NCBI RefSeq assembly: GCF_002104995.1
Contig: NW_024468250.1
Coordinates: forward strand, 868,001-932,000
Reading direction: 5' to 3'
Source of the DNA: Linderina pennispora
Taxonomy: Eukaryota > Kickxellomycota > Kickxellomycetes > Kickxellales > Kickxellaceae
Length of the DNA stretch: 64,000 nt
Every line of letters begins with the position of its first letter. Positions within the stretch are counted from its first letter, which is position 1. This document shows positions 20,278-30,936 of the stretch, in pieces. Both the position numbers and the translations under genes were made by a program. The notes below the pieces were generated by a model that was not told where the DNA came from, did no database searches, and saw only the letters and a list, made by a program, of their open reading frames with translations.

Positions 20278-20338
20278 AACCAATTTAATCATTTCTAGCG
20301 GACGGTCGGACACTTTTTGGACTATAAAATCTTATATA
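20278..20338 (-). repeat. 61-bp direct repeat, copy next to the Helitron 3' end
   Basis: Nearly identical to 23838-23898 (core TTCTAGCGGACGGTCGGACA, then CTTTTTGGACTATAAAATCT), same orientation. The other copy lies at the Helitron 5' side. This one sits just past the inferred Helitron 3' end, which would fit a second Helitron of the same family inserted head-to-tail. Confidence 0.65.
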
Positions 20339-20344
20339 AAAGTA

Positions 20345-20427
20345 CTAGCAGTCTCATGCTTGCGATGCAAGCGCACCTCTATGTGTGCCAAACGCTGTTT
20401 GTCACACATTTCGGTAGAGACTGCTAG
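20345..20427 (-). other. Structured Helitron 3' terminus with nested hairpins
   Basis: An 11-bp outer stem (CTAGCAGTCTC at 20345-20355 with GAGACTGCTAG at 20417-20427) encloses two hairpins: GCTTGCGATGCAAGC (20358-20372) and TGTGTGCCAAAC/GTTTGTCACACA (20382-20408). On the minus strand the sequence ends CTAG followed by T, with the small hairpin 9 nt before it. This is the usual Helitron 3' end (hairpin then CTRR). Confidence 0.6.
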
Positions 20428-20581
20428 CGCCTGCAGCGGGCTGAATACATAAATACAAATTTGTTTTTGAATATAATAGGTTTTAATATAAAATATTTAA
20501 TAATTTTAATACTAATAATAGTATATGGTAGAAATTAGTATTAGCTAATAAAAATATATTTAATATAAAGTTAAAATTAAA

Positions 20582-20765
20582 CTAAGAAAATATCTCCTTA
20601 TAGACTATGTTTTTAGTCTTAGGTTCACTATCAGGATAATGTGTAGCTGACCCTAACATTATCTTGAGATTACTAAATGATTGTATGCGAGAAAGTGCCA
20701 CATAGAGTTGGCCATGAGTAAAGATGGGTGATGGAAGATAAAGCCCAACTCGTTCCATTGTTTGA
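20582..20765 (-). pseudogene. Helitron helicase, C-terminal end
   Basis: The minus strand reads QTMERVGLYLPSPIFTHGQL followed by YVALSRIQSFSNLKIMLG. This is the last PIF1-like motif (GQ..YVALSR) of Helitron helicases. It begins directly at the A-4 border and ends at the stop at 20582. Confidence 0.85.
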
Positions 20766-21265
20766 GGAGGCCATTCACAAATATAAATAGTTAAAGAAAC
20801 TAAATAACTATTATCAGAATAACCAATTAACAAATAAGAAATCAATTACTAGCAGTAGATAAATATTTTAAAATACAGAATGTTTAGTAGTGGCCAAAAA
20901 GATTCTAGCAACTAGATTAACAAATAAACAAAGATGCCAAATATGGTGCTTCTACGAAACCCCCTTTGGCATCCTGAAAAATTTCAGTTGATTTCTCGGG
21001 ACGCAGCCTCTATCTCAGTAGAAGCATATTAATTGTGTATCAACTGAAATTTTTCAGGATGCCGAAGGGGGTTTCGTAGAAGCACCATATTTGGCATCTT
21101 TGTTTATTTGTTAATCTAGTTGCTAGAATCTTTTTGGCCACTACTAAACATTCTGTATTTTAAAATATTTATCTACTGCTAGTAATTGATTTCTTATTTG
21201 TTAATTGGTTATTCTGATAATAGTTATTTAGTTTCTTTAACTATTTATATTTGTGAATGGCCTCC
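20766..21265. mobile_element. Family A element A-4, symmetric (right arm at both ends)
   Basis: 500 bp beginning GGAGGCCATTCACAAATATA and ending TATATTTGTGAATGGCCTCC, so the A right arm is present in both orientations around the palindromic core. Flanking triplets (TGA, ATT) do not match. On one side Helitron Rep stops at an IATSM motif; on the other the helicase resumes at QTMERVG. The intervening coding sequence, probably well over 1.5 kb, is absent. Confidence 0.8.
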
Positions 21266-23547
21266 ATTGAGGTGGCAATAACTCTAAAGAGCTGCATATT
21301 CTGCTGTTCATTAGGAAGCTCAGCACATACCACTCGGTCGATTTCTGTGATAATTCAGTGCTTTGACTCACTGTCCAGAATAAGCAGAATATGTGCATGA
21401 GGCAACCCTCGCTTCTGAAACTCAACAGTGTAAATATGACCAGCGACCTGACCAAAAATATGCCTCTTTGTTAGATCTTTAATCAGTTCCTTCAGCTTGA
21501 TATTGAAGACACGAACTGTTAGATCTGGGCGATCAGCAGCAGATTGTCCAGGGAGTAATTCGGCCTGTACCTCCTGCCAACAGGGGTTGCAGGTGAAGGT
21601 AATAAATAGGTCAGGGGGGCCGAATGTCCTCACAATAGCCATTGCATCTTGATAGAGCTGATACATATGGCGGGGACCAGCAGTATATGAGGATGGCAAT
21701 ATCACTCTACGACCAAGGTTAGCACCAACCATATCGGCTTCAGATAGCTGGACAGCATCTTGAAGGCCTATATATAGATAAATATATTTGATTAAAGTTA
21801 GCAGCAGTTTCTTACTATTATAATAATTCATACTAAATGTGCATTAACCAACAACAACAACAACAACAACAACAGCATCATTTCTTACTATATTTTATAT
21901 ATGATTGAAACTAATACATACCTTGGTACATTTCAGCACGAATATTGTCTTGGTTTCTTGCATACCATCGTAGGCGGTTGCTCTCAATAGTGGAATATGC
22001 ATCGACAATATACTGCTGGAATAACCTCCTACTTAGGTGGAGGATTGGAGCTGCCTCACCACGAAACTGAAGCCGGTAGGCATAAAAGGCCATCTGAGTT
22101 ACACGGCTTTGGCGATGGGTTCCAGAGAGTGCTTCATCTCCAACACCATTCTCTGAAATCTCTGAGACGTTATCCTGGGCTTGGATACTGTCTTGATGTG
22201 TATGCCGATGACCTGAAATAGGAATGTCAGGATGCCAGCCATCCTCCCCACGTGGGAATAGAAGCACATAGTGCAGTGCAGCATAGGCAACATGTAGCTC
22301 TGAAATCCGCTGTAGTGTACCATTAGTTGTCCGTAGGATGATATCACGGCCATTGTTCGTAGATTGGCCATCGGGTATAATTGCAGCTACTTCATCTGCT
22401 GTTGGTAAGTTGTAGCGACACGAATCGTTATTGCGACCTGCTGTAATTGCTATGCATAGCTCAGGGGATGGATTCTGCTGGACAATTTCAGCAACCTGAT
22501 GGAAGCGAGCAGCATACGGATTGACTGAATGGAGCATCTGCTGGAGGAGAGACAGAGTATTCTCATCAAGTCCAGGAATTGCAGTCATTCGATTTGCAAG
22601 CTCATTGGCAGTGTCGTAAATATACAGCTGTGCATACTGTGGCTGCTCGTTGCCATATACTGGAAGTAGTGATCCAATTCTATGGTACATCTGACCACGA
22701 ACTCGAAAGTTAGAGACACCTATGATATGATGATGATATGATTTGAGATTTGAGATTTGAGATGAGAGGAGATGATTCCAACAATTATATAGCTATTCAT
22801 AAAACAATCGTAGAACATAGAACGTAGAACGTAGAACGTAGAACGTAGAACGTAGAACGTAGAACGTAGAATGTAGAATATAGAACGTAGAACATAAAAC
22901 ATAAAACATAGAACATAAAACATAGAATATTGGTACTTACCACCATGATGCCTGCTAACTTCGCCATTAACTACTCCACCTGTTGAGGTAAAGGAGAGTA
23001 CCGAATTATACATTCGGATATTTCGCTGGAATTGCCGCGCTTCAGTGTTAGTGCCAGTCAATAGTCGAAGTAGTATTCCTGGTGGCGGTTGCAGAGCTGG
23101 AAGCACTACAGCTCCACGTGCACAGCAGATCTGAAAAATTGGACGTGTCATAGAGGACTGCTGGATTCGTTCGGCAGTCCATAGCAAGGCACTACAACTG
23201 GTGCACTGCACATCCATTCTTCCAAGTCGGAGAGGTAACGTGTGTGCACCAGATACCTGCAATGCAAGCGGCAGATGTGCACCTGATGCAGTACGCTGAA
23301 TCTGTCGTTGAGAAGCACGCTGAGCCTGTCGCTGAGAAGAACGCCGTCTGTTAGCAGCATTGCGGCTCTCATTGCTCTGCATTGCCCGTCGTCTCCGACT
23401 TCGTAATCTTTCCTGTTCAAGTTCATGGGAGCGGTCCCCCTGAGCACTCAAAGCCCTCTGACGTTGGCGTCGTGCACGATCAGCAATCCGACGACGATTA
23501 GAAACCGAGGCATTATTCGTACTACTACTATTAGAATAGAATACCAT
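21266..23547 (-). pseudogene. Helitron Rep N-terminal part with two introns
   Basis: Start ATG 23545-23547. Exon 1 (22941-23547) has an Arg-rich N-terminus and the typical MYNSVLSFTSTGG block. A GTAAGT...TAG intron (22720-22940) is followed by VRGQMYHRIGSLLPVYGNEQ. A second intron (21768-21921) leads into RRVILPSSYTAGPRHMYQLY, PDLFITFTCNPCW and the HUH-type QKRGLPHAHILL. Both introns keep frame. A single TGA follows DSESKH (about 21355), then IITEIDRVVCAELPNEQQ up to the A-4 border. The copy is recent enough that the first half is nearly intact. Confidence 0.85.
22811..22927 (+). repeat. TAGAACG-type microsatellite in a Helitron intron
   Basis: About a dozen units of a 7-bp motif (TAGAACG, drifting to TAGAACA and TAAAACA) lie wholly inside intron 1 of the Helitron gene, so they do not disturb coding. 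A GAGATTT-type repeat lies nearby at 22740-22766. Confidence 0.85.
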
Positions 23548-23837
23548 CGTTATTGCTTTTAAATGAAGGAATAAATGAGGAGTATATAAGTATATATCTC
23601 AGTAAAACAAAGTCACAGTAAACCACAAAAATATTTAGAGAGAGAGAGATAGAGAGAGAGAGTATGAGTGTTTACAAAAAGAAAGTTTATATATATATAC
23701 CAGGTTTTCTTGTCGTTATCATGACACTTGACAGGTATAGTAAGGTATTGTATGATTGTTTAACAGGTCACACATGCATATTTAACAAAACACGTGCATA
23801 TACACCCATTGTTAAACTAAAAATTTGTTTTTTTTTA

Positions 23838-23898
23838 ACCAATTAAATAATTTCTAGCGGACGGTCGGACACTTTTTGGACTATAAAATCTTATATAT
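23838..23898 (-). repeat. 61-bp direct repeat, Helitron 5' side
   Basis: The partner of 20278-20338. By position upstream of the Rep start (minus strand) it likely belongs to the Helitron 5' terminal region. A GA-rich microsatellite lies between it and the Rep start (23637-23662). Confidence 0.6.
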
Positions 23899-23937
23899 AG
23901 GTAAAGATAAAGATAGATAGACATGTATTTATGCTAC

Positions 23938-25353
23938 TCAGTGGGCCTTTATATGGACAGTGACATGAATCGGAGGAGAGCACTTGAAGACAGACGACAT
24001 GGAGGCGATGCCGTCGACGGTAGACATGCTTTCAACTGACCGCTCTGATTCAACCGACGAAGCCGTGCTATCCTCTGAAATGGAATTGCCATCGGTGGCC
24101 GTATCGGTGGAAATATTGGATGAGAAAGCAAGCGCATCAGATGCCGTGATAGACTCATCCGTAGATGTGGTCGGCACGTCAGAAGAAGCTGCTGACTTGC
24201 TAGACAAAGTAAGGGACCCCTTGTATGAGGTAAAAGATTCTTCGCACGAAACCTCGGGTTCATACGATGAAGGCACTGGCTCCTCAGATGAGACAGCAGA
24301 CTCGTCAGAAGAGGCTATTGGCTCGCTAGACGAGGTAAATGATTCGCCAGACGAAGTGAAGGACTCGATACATGGGGTAGAGGATTCCTCGCACGAAACT
24401 TCGTATTCATCTGAGAGGGAGTATGCTATGTCCGAAGAACCAGCTGGCTCATTAGACGAATTGGCAGACTCATCCGATGGAGGAGCTGACTCTCCAGATG
24501 AAGCGGCGGGTTCGACTTGTGAGGCTGTGGACTTGTTGGAAGTAGATAGCGACTCCTCAGAACTGGGGGTAGCAGACAAAGTGTCGGATGTAGCAGACGA
24601 GAGAGATTTCTCTGATGAGTTATCCGCCTGAGACGTCTCGAATGTGATTGATGAAGCCGGTGCGCTGGATGTAGGGGTGGAAGCAGGCATATCTGTGGTC
24701 GTGGGCAGAACTGGGGAATCAGATGTGCTAGATGGAGTTGGTGCACTGGAGGTGGTCGATGGCACAGATGTCTCCGAGGCAGTAGCCTGAGTAGAGACAT
24801 CAGTTTTCGAGAGCAGAGCATCAGCGCTGGATGTGGTGGACTCAGTAGTGGCCTCAGATGTAGGTGGGGCAGGGACAACAGGCGTGCTTGTGGACTCTGG
24901 TTCGTTCGAAGTGCTGGTAGGAGCAACGTCAGTCGCCGAAGTTGGATCTGGAGTGCTAGCATTGGAAGCTGCCGTCGAGACGTCGCTGGCTGCAGAAGTT
25001 ACTGTGGGAGTTTCGACCATGGGCACATGTGTAGCCAGGCAGGCCTCAATCTCCTTGCCTGCATACAACTCAAACATAAAGGTAGGGAAAACCTGCGCCG
25101 CCACTCGAAGCTGGTCGATGGTCGGGTTAGCAACCAGCTTGCCATCAGTGCCCTGGAGCTCCTTCAGATGTTTTTTCAGGGTCGGCGTCAGCATCCACGA
25201 TGTCGACTTGATGATCGGGTCGCACTTGGCCTTGATAGTACCCCAGCTGTCTTGCGCGCATTCCAGCGTTGAGTCAGCGGTCCAATCCATGGACGCTTGA
25301 GCGGTAGAAATGGTAATGGCAGCGGCCGTGATAATGGTGGTGAGTAGTTTCAT
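23938..25353 (-). CDS. Secreted Ser/Glu-rich protein
   Basis: 471 residues from the ATG at 25351-25353. That start gives a classic signal peptide (MKLLTTIITAAAITISTAQA); an in-frame ATG 60 nt upstream would bury it, and a TATATT-like element at 25424-25432 fits the downstream start. A compact N-terminal domain of about 90 residues with three cysteines (ECAQDSWGTIKAKC, EIEACLATH) is followed by about 350 residues of Ser/Thr-rich, then acidic Ser-rich repeats of the ES-xx-SS-E-P type. The C-terminus (SVFKCSPPIHVTVHIKAH) lacks a GPI-type hydrophobic tail. Likely cell-wall or extracellular and O-mannosylated, by composition. Function not recognised. Confidence 0.75.
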   Translation of the reverse strand: MKLLTTIITAAAITISTAQASMDWTADSTLECAQDSWGTIKAKCDPIIKSTSWMLTPTLKKHLKELQGTDGKLVANPTIDQLRVAAQVFPTFMFELYAGKEIEACLATHVPMVETPTVTSAASDVSTAASNASTPDPTSATDVAPTSTSNEPESTSTPVVPAPPTSEATTESTTSSADALLSKTDVSTQATASETSVPSTTSSAPTPSSTSDSPVLPTTTDMPASTPTSSAPASSITFETSQADNSSEKSLSSATSDTLSATPSSEESLSTSNKSTASQVEPAASSGESAPPSDESANSSNEPAGSSDIAYSLSDEYEVSCEESSTPCIESFTSSGESFTSSSEPIASSDESAVSSEEPVPSSYEPEVSCEESFTSYKGSLTLSSKSAASSDVPTTSTDESITASDALAFSSNISTDTATDGNSISEDSTASSVESERSVESMSTVDGIASMSSVFKCSPPIHVTVHIKAH

Positions 25354-25413
25354 TGGAGGCAAAGCGAAATGGCATTCAGGCGATGGCTGTATGCTGCGGG
25401 TGTTCTGGCTCAT

Positions 25414-26250
25414 TGGACCTCATATTTATATGCGTTCTCCCTTGCTGCATTTGCTTACCTATACCGCTTGTTCTGCTAGCACTCTGTCGAGATGCGCCCC
25501 AATAATTTCTGGTATGAAGCACGGCAGGAGCTCACCGGCAGCACTGCTTGGCGCCAAGTCTAAACAAGTGTTCAGCACGCGTGCCACACACTGGCTAAGC
25601 AACGCGCCGGAGGATGGCCGGTACACACAAACGCGTATCACAGACATTTCAATCCCAGAAGTGAGCCTGAAATGAGATACGCAATGCAACTCAAGCGGTT
25701 ATTCTTGGTCCAATTCGTGTTACATTGTTCATTTCGCCTGTTCATCCGGCCAGCCATCGACCCAACGGCCACCAAATTGCTGCCTTGCTTGCAATACCTG
25801 CTGCAATCTGCCAACATCAGGGCATGGTGTTTGTGGAACACTGGCCAATAGTCTAGTGGTGGTCTCGTTCTCTGCAATGCGTCGCTTGGCCATGGAGTAG
25901 CATGCCATTCTGGCGTCAGAACACGGCATGGCCTAGCACAATGCCGGCAACAACAAACTCCAGGGCTAAAAGCCACTGTGTAGATCAGATGATCTGATTT
26001 GCGGATTCCCTTCGGACGAGGGTGAAGGCTGCCATGGCTGCAGCTGGAATGGCGGAGCACGTGAAACTGGCTTACTCGTTAGGAGAAGCCGCACAAGAGA
26101 GCGTGCCGCGCATCGCTCAGCAGGCATGAAAGCACGAGCCGCTGCTGCTCGGACAAACGGAGGAACAGCAAGGCGTGCTTGATACTACCGCCACCTGCTC
26201 TTCTCTGCTCCATCTTCTGCTTCTATACTCTAACAACCAGGACTCCACCA
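25414..26250. promoter_or_regulatory. Divergent intergenic region
   Basis: 837 bp between the secreted protein gene (minus) and the SDR gene (plus). Short ORFs on the minus strand (25459-25689, 25638-26060, 25729-25929) show no conserved features. Nothing else is supported beyond promoters for both flanking genes. Confidence 0.35.
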
Positions 26251-27212
26251 ATGTCGCTCGCAGGAAAGGTTCTATTCATCACTGGCGCCTCCAGGTAACG
26301 TGTCACCCGCTGGGGCTTTCCTTACTGGCAATCAGCACACACGGATTAAAGCACGCGTGCTGCCGTTAATGTAGAGGCATCGGCAAGGCCATCGCCCTCC
26401 GCGCTGCACGGGATGGGGCAAGCGTTGCCATTGCGGCCAAGACCGCTGACCCGAACCCGAAGTTGCCAGGCACCATCTACTCGGCCGCCAAGGAAATCGA
26501 GGCTGCCGGAGGCAAGGCGCTGCCTATCCAGTGCGATATCCGCGATGAGACCATGGTTCAGGAAGCAATTGCCAAGACTGCTGACACATTCGGCAAGATC
26601 GATATTGTGGTCAACAACGCCTCGGCGATCAGCCTGACGCCGACCGAGAAGACCGACGTCAAGCGCTACGACCTGATGCACAGCATCAATGGCCGGGGCA
26701 CCTGGCTTGTGTCGAAGCTGGCGCTACCGTACCTGAAGAAATCCGATAATGCGCATATTCTGAACCTGTGCCCGCCGCTGGCGATGGAGGAGAAGTGGTT
26801 TGCGCCGTTCCCTGCGTACACGATCGCCAAGTACAACATGTCGCTATGTGTGCTCGGCATGGCTGGCGAATTCCGCAAGCATGGGATTGCGGTCAATGGC
26901 CTGTGGCCGCTGACGCTGATTGAGACCGCTGCGCTGAAGATCGCTGCTGACGGCATGGGCGAGCGCAAGTCGCGCAATGCCGAGATCATGGCTGACTCAG
27001 CCCATGTTATCTTGACGAAGAACTCGCGCGAGTTCACTGGCAACTTCTGCCTCGACGAGTTGCTGCTGCGCCAGCACGGCGTCACTGATTTTGGGCAGTA
27101 CAACAACACGCCAGGCACCAGGCTTGAAGATCTAACGCTAGACTTCTTCCTCCACTCGAAGCAGCTCGAGGATCTCTATGCGCTGCGCAAACAGCAAGGT
27201 GCCGAGCACTAG
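26251..27212 (+). CDS. HSDL2-type short-chain dehydrogenase/reductase
   Basis: Two exons: 26251-26294 and 26375-27212, with an 80-bp GT-AG intron (26295-26374) splitting an Arg codon. Total 293 aa. Splicing restores the nucleotide-binding TGASRGIGKA motif. Further motifs are NNASAISL and the catalytic YTIAK. The sequence is closest to hydroxysteroid dehydrogenase-like 2 proteins (HILNLCPPL, VLGMAGEF, NGLWPLT), which are often peroxisomal or mitochondrial. Here the serine usual in the HSDL2 NISPPL motif is Cys. There is no SCP2 domain. The C-terminus (GAEH) is not a peroxisomal PTS1. Substrate unknown. Confidence 0.9.
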
Positions 27213-27396
27213 ACATTTTTTCAGCCACCTCTGCTTTTAGCGCATGTCGCTAGAAAATAGCTTTGGCCATTATGAATAGCAGTCCATAATATCGACGGAA
27301 TGCATGAAGTGGTCTAACTAATGGTCCTGTGGCTGCGGAATACCAGTGGCCCAGCCAATCGATAGTCTTCAAAGGTTTCCTGCAAATATACAAGTG

Positions 27397-30175
27397 ATGG
27401 TGGATGCTGAGGTTCGTCAGCTGCAACAAAAGTTTAAGCAGTTTGCGACACTGAGTGTCTTCCTTTTGCTCAGGAATGACGAGAAGCCACTAGAGTTTAC
27501 CAAGATCGCAAACACCTTTGGCCGCAGTGGTGCAGGCCTGACGCAGAGCGACTTGGCGATATTTTGCGGGATCTTGGGAAAGGACAGGCTGAATGTATTC
27601 TGGGAAATAGGCGAGGGCTCGCCATACCTATGCTACACCTTGCATGCCAGCAAGCCTGCGGCATCTGCAGCACGCGCGTCTAAGCGCCGCCGCACTACTA
27701 CACAGAAAACGCAGAGTCCTGCCGTGCTAGTTACCCAGCTCATCGAAGATTTCGATGCAGCACTCTCGCGCATTCAACTGGAGCAAGGCTTGGCGGCAAT
27801 CACAGAGTTTGCCGGCAGCAGCTTGCCACCGATGCCGCAGCAATTGGGTACCATTGGAGACGAATCCCTGGCGATTCCGGATTTGATGGCTCGACTGGCA
27901 GGCCTCGATTTTTACAGCGGGCAGATTATCTCCGGCGCAGGAAGAGTTGTGCCGGCTGCCGCTGCGCAGTATGGTGAACTGGAGATGCGTGTGGACCCGC
28001 AGATACTGGCAGCTTTCCGGAGGATACGAGGCGTGACGCAGCTGTACTCACACCAGGCCCAAGCCATCGATGCTGCCCTCCGAGGTGAAGATGTGGTGGT
28101 TTCAACGGCGACGGCTAGCGGCAAGTCGGTCATATACCAGATGCCGATTCTTCAGGCACTGGTTGATAGCCCACAAAGCAAGGCACTGCTTATCTTTCCG
28201 ACTAAGGCACTGGCGCAGGATCAGCTCGGCTCGTTTCAGCAACTTGCACGCAGCGTTCCGGGGCTGGAGAGCATAGTAGTTGAGACGTTTGATGGAGACA
28301 CTCTAGGCGGGAAATCCGGCGAGCGGCAGCGGATTCGGGATACAGCGTCGGTAGTCCTGACTAACCCTGACACGCTGCATGTGGCGATGCTGCAGAACAA
28401 GAAGCTCTGGGCACGGATTTTTGACAATTTGAAGTACGTGGTTATCGATGAGCTGCACGTGTACCACGGACAGTTTGGACAGAACGTGTCTTGCATAATG
28501 GCTCGCCTAGCAAGGATATGCGAGAAAGCCGCGTTTCAGTTCATCTGCTGCAGTGCGACGACGAGCAATCCGGGCGAGCTAGCTCAGCAGATTACGCATC
28601 GTAACCGAGCTCACAGTAGTCGACACTGACGGATCGCCCCGTGCCAACATGCACATGGTTCTATGGGACTCGACTGCAGCCAGGAGGCAGCCAAAGCAGG
28701 CCAGTGATCTGGTCAGGATTGCAGCAGTTTTGCTTCAGAACGGGACGCGGACCATTGTTTTCTGCAAGTTCCGCCAGGTATGTGAGCTAGTATCCCGTGA
28801 GATCGTTGATTATCTGGAGGCATCGCCTGGCCTGCAGCCCCTACGCAGATTTGTCGCGAGTTATCGCGCCGGATACACGCTGGAGCAGCGGCGACAGATT
28901 GAGCAGGACATGTTTTCAGGAGCGACCCGGCTGATCATAGCGACCAGCGCTCTGGAGCTGGGCATTGACGTTGGTGTCCTTGATGCAGTGGTGATGGTCG
29001 GAGTTCCAGCCAACAGGGTCAATTTGTGGCAGCAGGCAGGACGCGCCGGCCGACGCGGCAGAGCATCGCTAACCATGGTCATGGCCACAGGGAACCTGAT
29101 TGACCGCCAGGTAGTCAAGCACCCGGAGGATCTGTTTGTCCGAGAGTTCTCGTCGATGCAGATTTCCAGCGAGAAGTCGGTTGCACTAGGGCACTTGCAA
29201 TGCGCGGCGTTTGAGCAGGCTATCGATCTGGCGTCGCCAATCGACAGGGATCTAGTCGAGAATATGCAGCTAGCTGCCGATGATCTGGCTGGCAACCTGG
29301 TCTGGGACTCGGTGACTCAGCAGTGGGTTGCATCCATGGCGTTCAAGCCGTGGCCTGCGGAGAAGGTGCCGATCCGATCAGTCCAGCAGTGCGAATGGCA
29401 GGTGATTGAAACGCACGGAACATCCGGACCTACGCTGCTCGAGGAGCTAGACGGAATCCACGCGGTGTTCACGCTCTATGAGGGCGGAATCCTGCTGCAC
29501 CGGGCTCGGACATACGAGATTGACAAGGTCGATGCCGGGTCACGGGTCGCGCTAGTCCACTATGCCGACGTGTCGTGGTACACGACTGCACGCGACTACC
29601 TCGATGTTGTTCCCGGCAGCATCCGCAAGTCATCGGAGCACGGGGTGGTCAGTTACGGGGATGTGGAGGTCCGGGTTACAGTGTTCGGCTACAGGCGGAT
29701 CGATCAGCGGAGCAGGCGGGTACTGGAGCTGGTCGAGCGGCAGTCGCCGGTGCTGACCTCGCAGTCGCTGGGCATCTGGATCACCGTCCCGCAATCAGCG
29801 GCCAGAAGGGTTGCTGGGGCTGGCCTGGATGTTGAAGCCAGCGTCCATGGTGCCCAGCATTCCCTAATGGCAGCGCTGGCCCGGATCGTGGGGTGTCTTG
29901 TGCAGGACCTGAGAACCGAATGCAAGAGCCCACTAGCAGCCCGATCCAAGGCCGCGCGGCTGATTATCTACGAGAAGGTTCCGTTTTCCGCCGGACCCAC
30001 ATCCCGTGCGGTTGAAAGGAGCCAAGAGATCATCGGGCTTGCACATCAACGGGTGCTCGACTGCGAATGCGAGAAGGGATGCGCGTCGTGCGTGTACCTG
30101 GGGTCTGGCTGTAGCGAGCACAACCAGTGCGTTGACAAGGCGGGCGCGCTGCTCATTCTCGCTACCCTGCTCTAG
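27397..30175 (+). CDS. HRQ1: Hrq1, RecQ4-like DNA helicase
   Basis: About 925 aa. Hrq1 is a 3'-5' SF2 helicase acting in interstrand-crosslink repair and telomere maintenance. The helicase core shows LYSHQAQAIDAAL (Q-like), STATASGKS (Walker A), VVIDELHVYHG (DExH), CCSATTSNP, ATSALELGIDVG and the arginine-finger block QQAGRAGRRG. The C-terminal third is the DUF1998-type region with CECEKGCASCVYLGSGC, four cysteines that bind metal in relatives. One extra base near 28608 shifts the frame (THV-TELTVVDTDGSP is restored by removing it). The first in-frame ATG is 27397. Homology begins slightly before it, so a short upstream exon is possible. Confidence 0.9.
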
Positions 30176-30562
30176 TCTGCCGAATAAAGCAAGATGTCAA
30201 CATGGGAAGAAGCGCGCAGCATCTGGCCTGATTTGGGTCTGAGCGATCCGACCTCCTGAAAGTCGCTGCTGTTTTTGAAATGGAAGGAGCGTCTGGAAGA
30301 ATCCAGCTGCCATGGCACATGGCAATGTTCTCAGTGGTTCTGGCGGAGCGAGCCAATGGCGGATCCGGCGGCCAGCGCATGGATGGCTGCTTTTGCTTTT
30401 GCACAGTCGCAGAAATGTTCCCATGCACACAGGCAGTCCAAAACGGCGACGTGCAACAGTACCGCCAAATGCAGCTCATGGGAACCAGGGCGGAAAGGAG
30501 ATCCAGGAGTGTACGTACAATTTATTCGGAAGATAAGGGCGACCCGCCTGGGCCATCACTGG

Positions 30563-30936
30563 CTAGATTATGCAGAAGCAGCAATCCCCGTCGTCACAGC
30601 ACATCTCCTCGAGGCAGCAGCCGAGGCCGAGCCCCGCGAGGCAGGGCATGCATGAGCCGCCGCCGCCGCGAAGGGCGGGCCGCTGCTGGTAGTGCGGCTG
30701 CTGGACGTAGACAACCTGTGGCTGCTGAGGGCCGTAGTACCCGCCCGTGTTGTATGCTATGCGTGTCGCTTACAAAAAGTCCCCGATGATGGTTAGGAGC
30801 TGCCAGGAGAAACCACTTGGTGCTGGTGGGATGTTGGGTAGCGCATCCTTTCCGCTCTTGTGAAACACTTACCATATGAGGCAGGCTGCTGACCGTACGG
30901 TGCAGCAGGTGGAGAGTAGTAGTGGCCGTGGCCCAT
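30563..30936 (-). CDS. CYSTM-like Cys-rich miniprotein 1
   Basis: Two exons on the minus strand: 30873-30936 and 30563-30756, with a 116-bp GTAAGT...TAG intron. 85 aa. The N-terminus is Gly/His/Tyr/Pro-rich (MGHGHYYSPPAAPYGQQPAS). A PQVVYVQQP box follows, then a Cys-rich C-terminal segment (SCMPCLAGLGLGCCLEEMCC, ending DGDCCFCII). The layout matches the CYSTM class (Pro/Gln/Tyr N-terminus, Cys-rich hydrophobic C-terminus), small membrane-associated proteins linked to stress and metal tolerance. Three paralogues lie downstream on the same strand. Splicing and stop are clear; function is by family only. Confidence 0.75.

Larger units (their letters stand above)
20345..23898 (-). mobile_element. 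Helitron, internally deleted
   Basis: A minus-strand rolling-circle transposon. The Rep-type N-terminal part (21266-23547) and the last part of the SF1 helicase (20582-20765) remain. The helicase body is missing and the family A element A-4 occupies the gap. The 3' end is inferred at 20345. The 5' end near 23898 is inferred only from the repeated 61-bp terminal sequence. Confidence 0.75.

Noticed and set aside
20345-20427. Cloverleaf-like fold considered as a tRNA or ribozyme
   Set aside because: No anticodon arm or A/B box, no hammerhead core; the CTAG-T ending and transposon context fit a Helitron terminus better.
22811-22927. Regular short repeats that could suggest a CRISPR-like array
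   Set aside because: Units are contiguous 7-bp microsatellite repeats without spacers, inside a Helitron intron.
25459-26060. Minus-strand ORFs that might form a small spliced gene
   Set aside because: The possible GTATTG...TTTCAG intron does not join the frames in phase and no motif is present.
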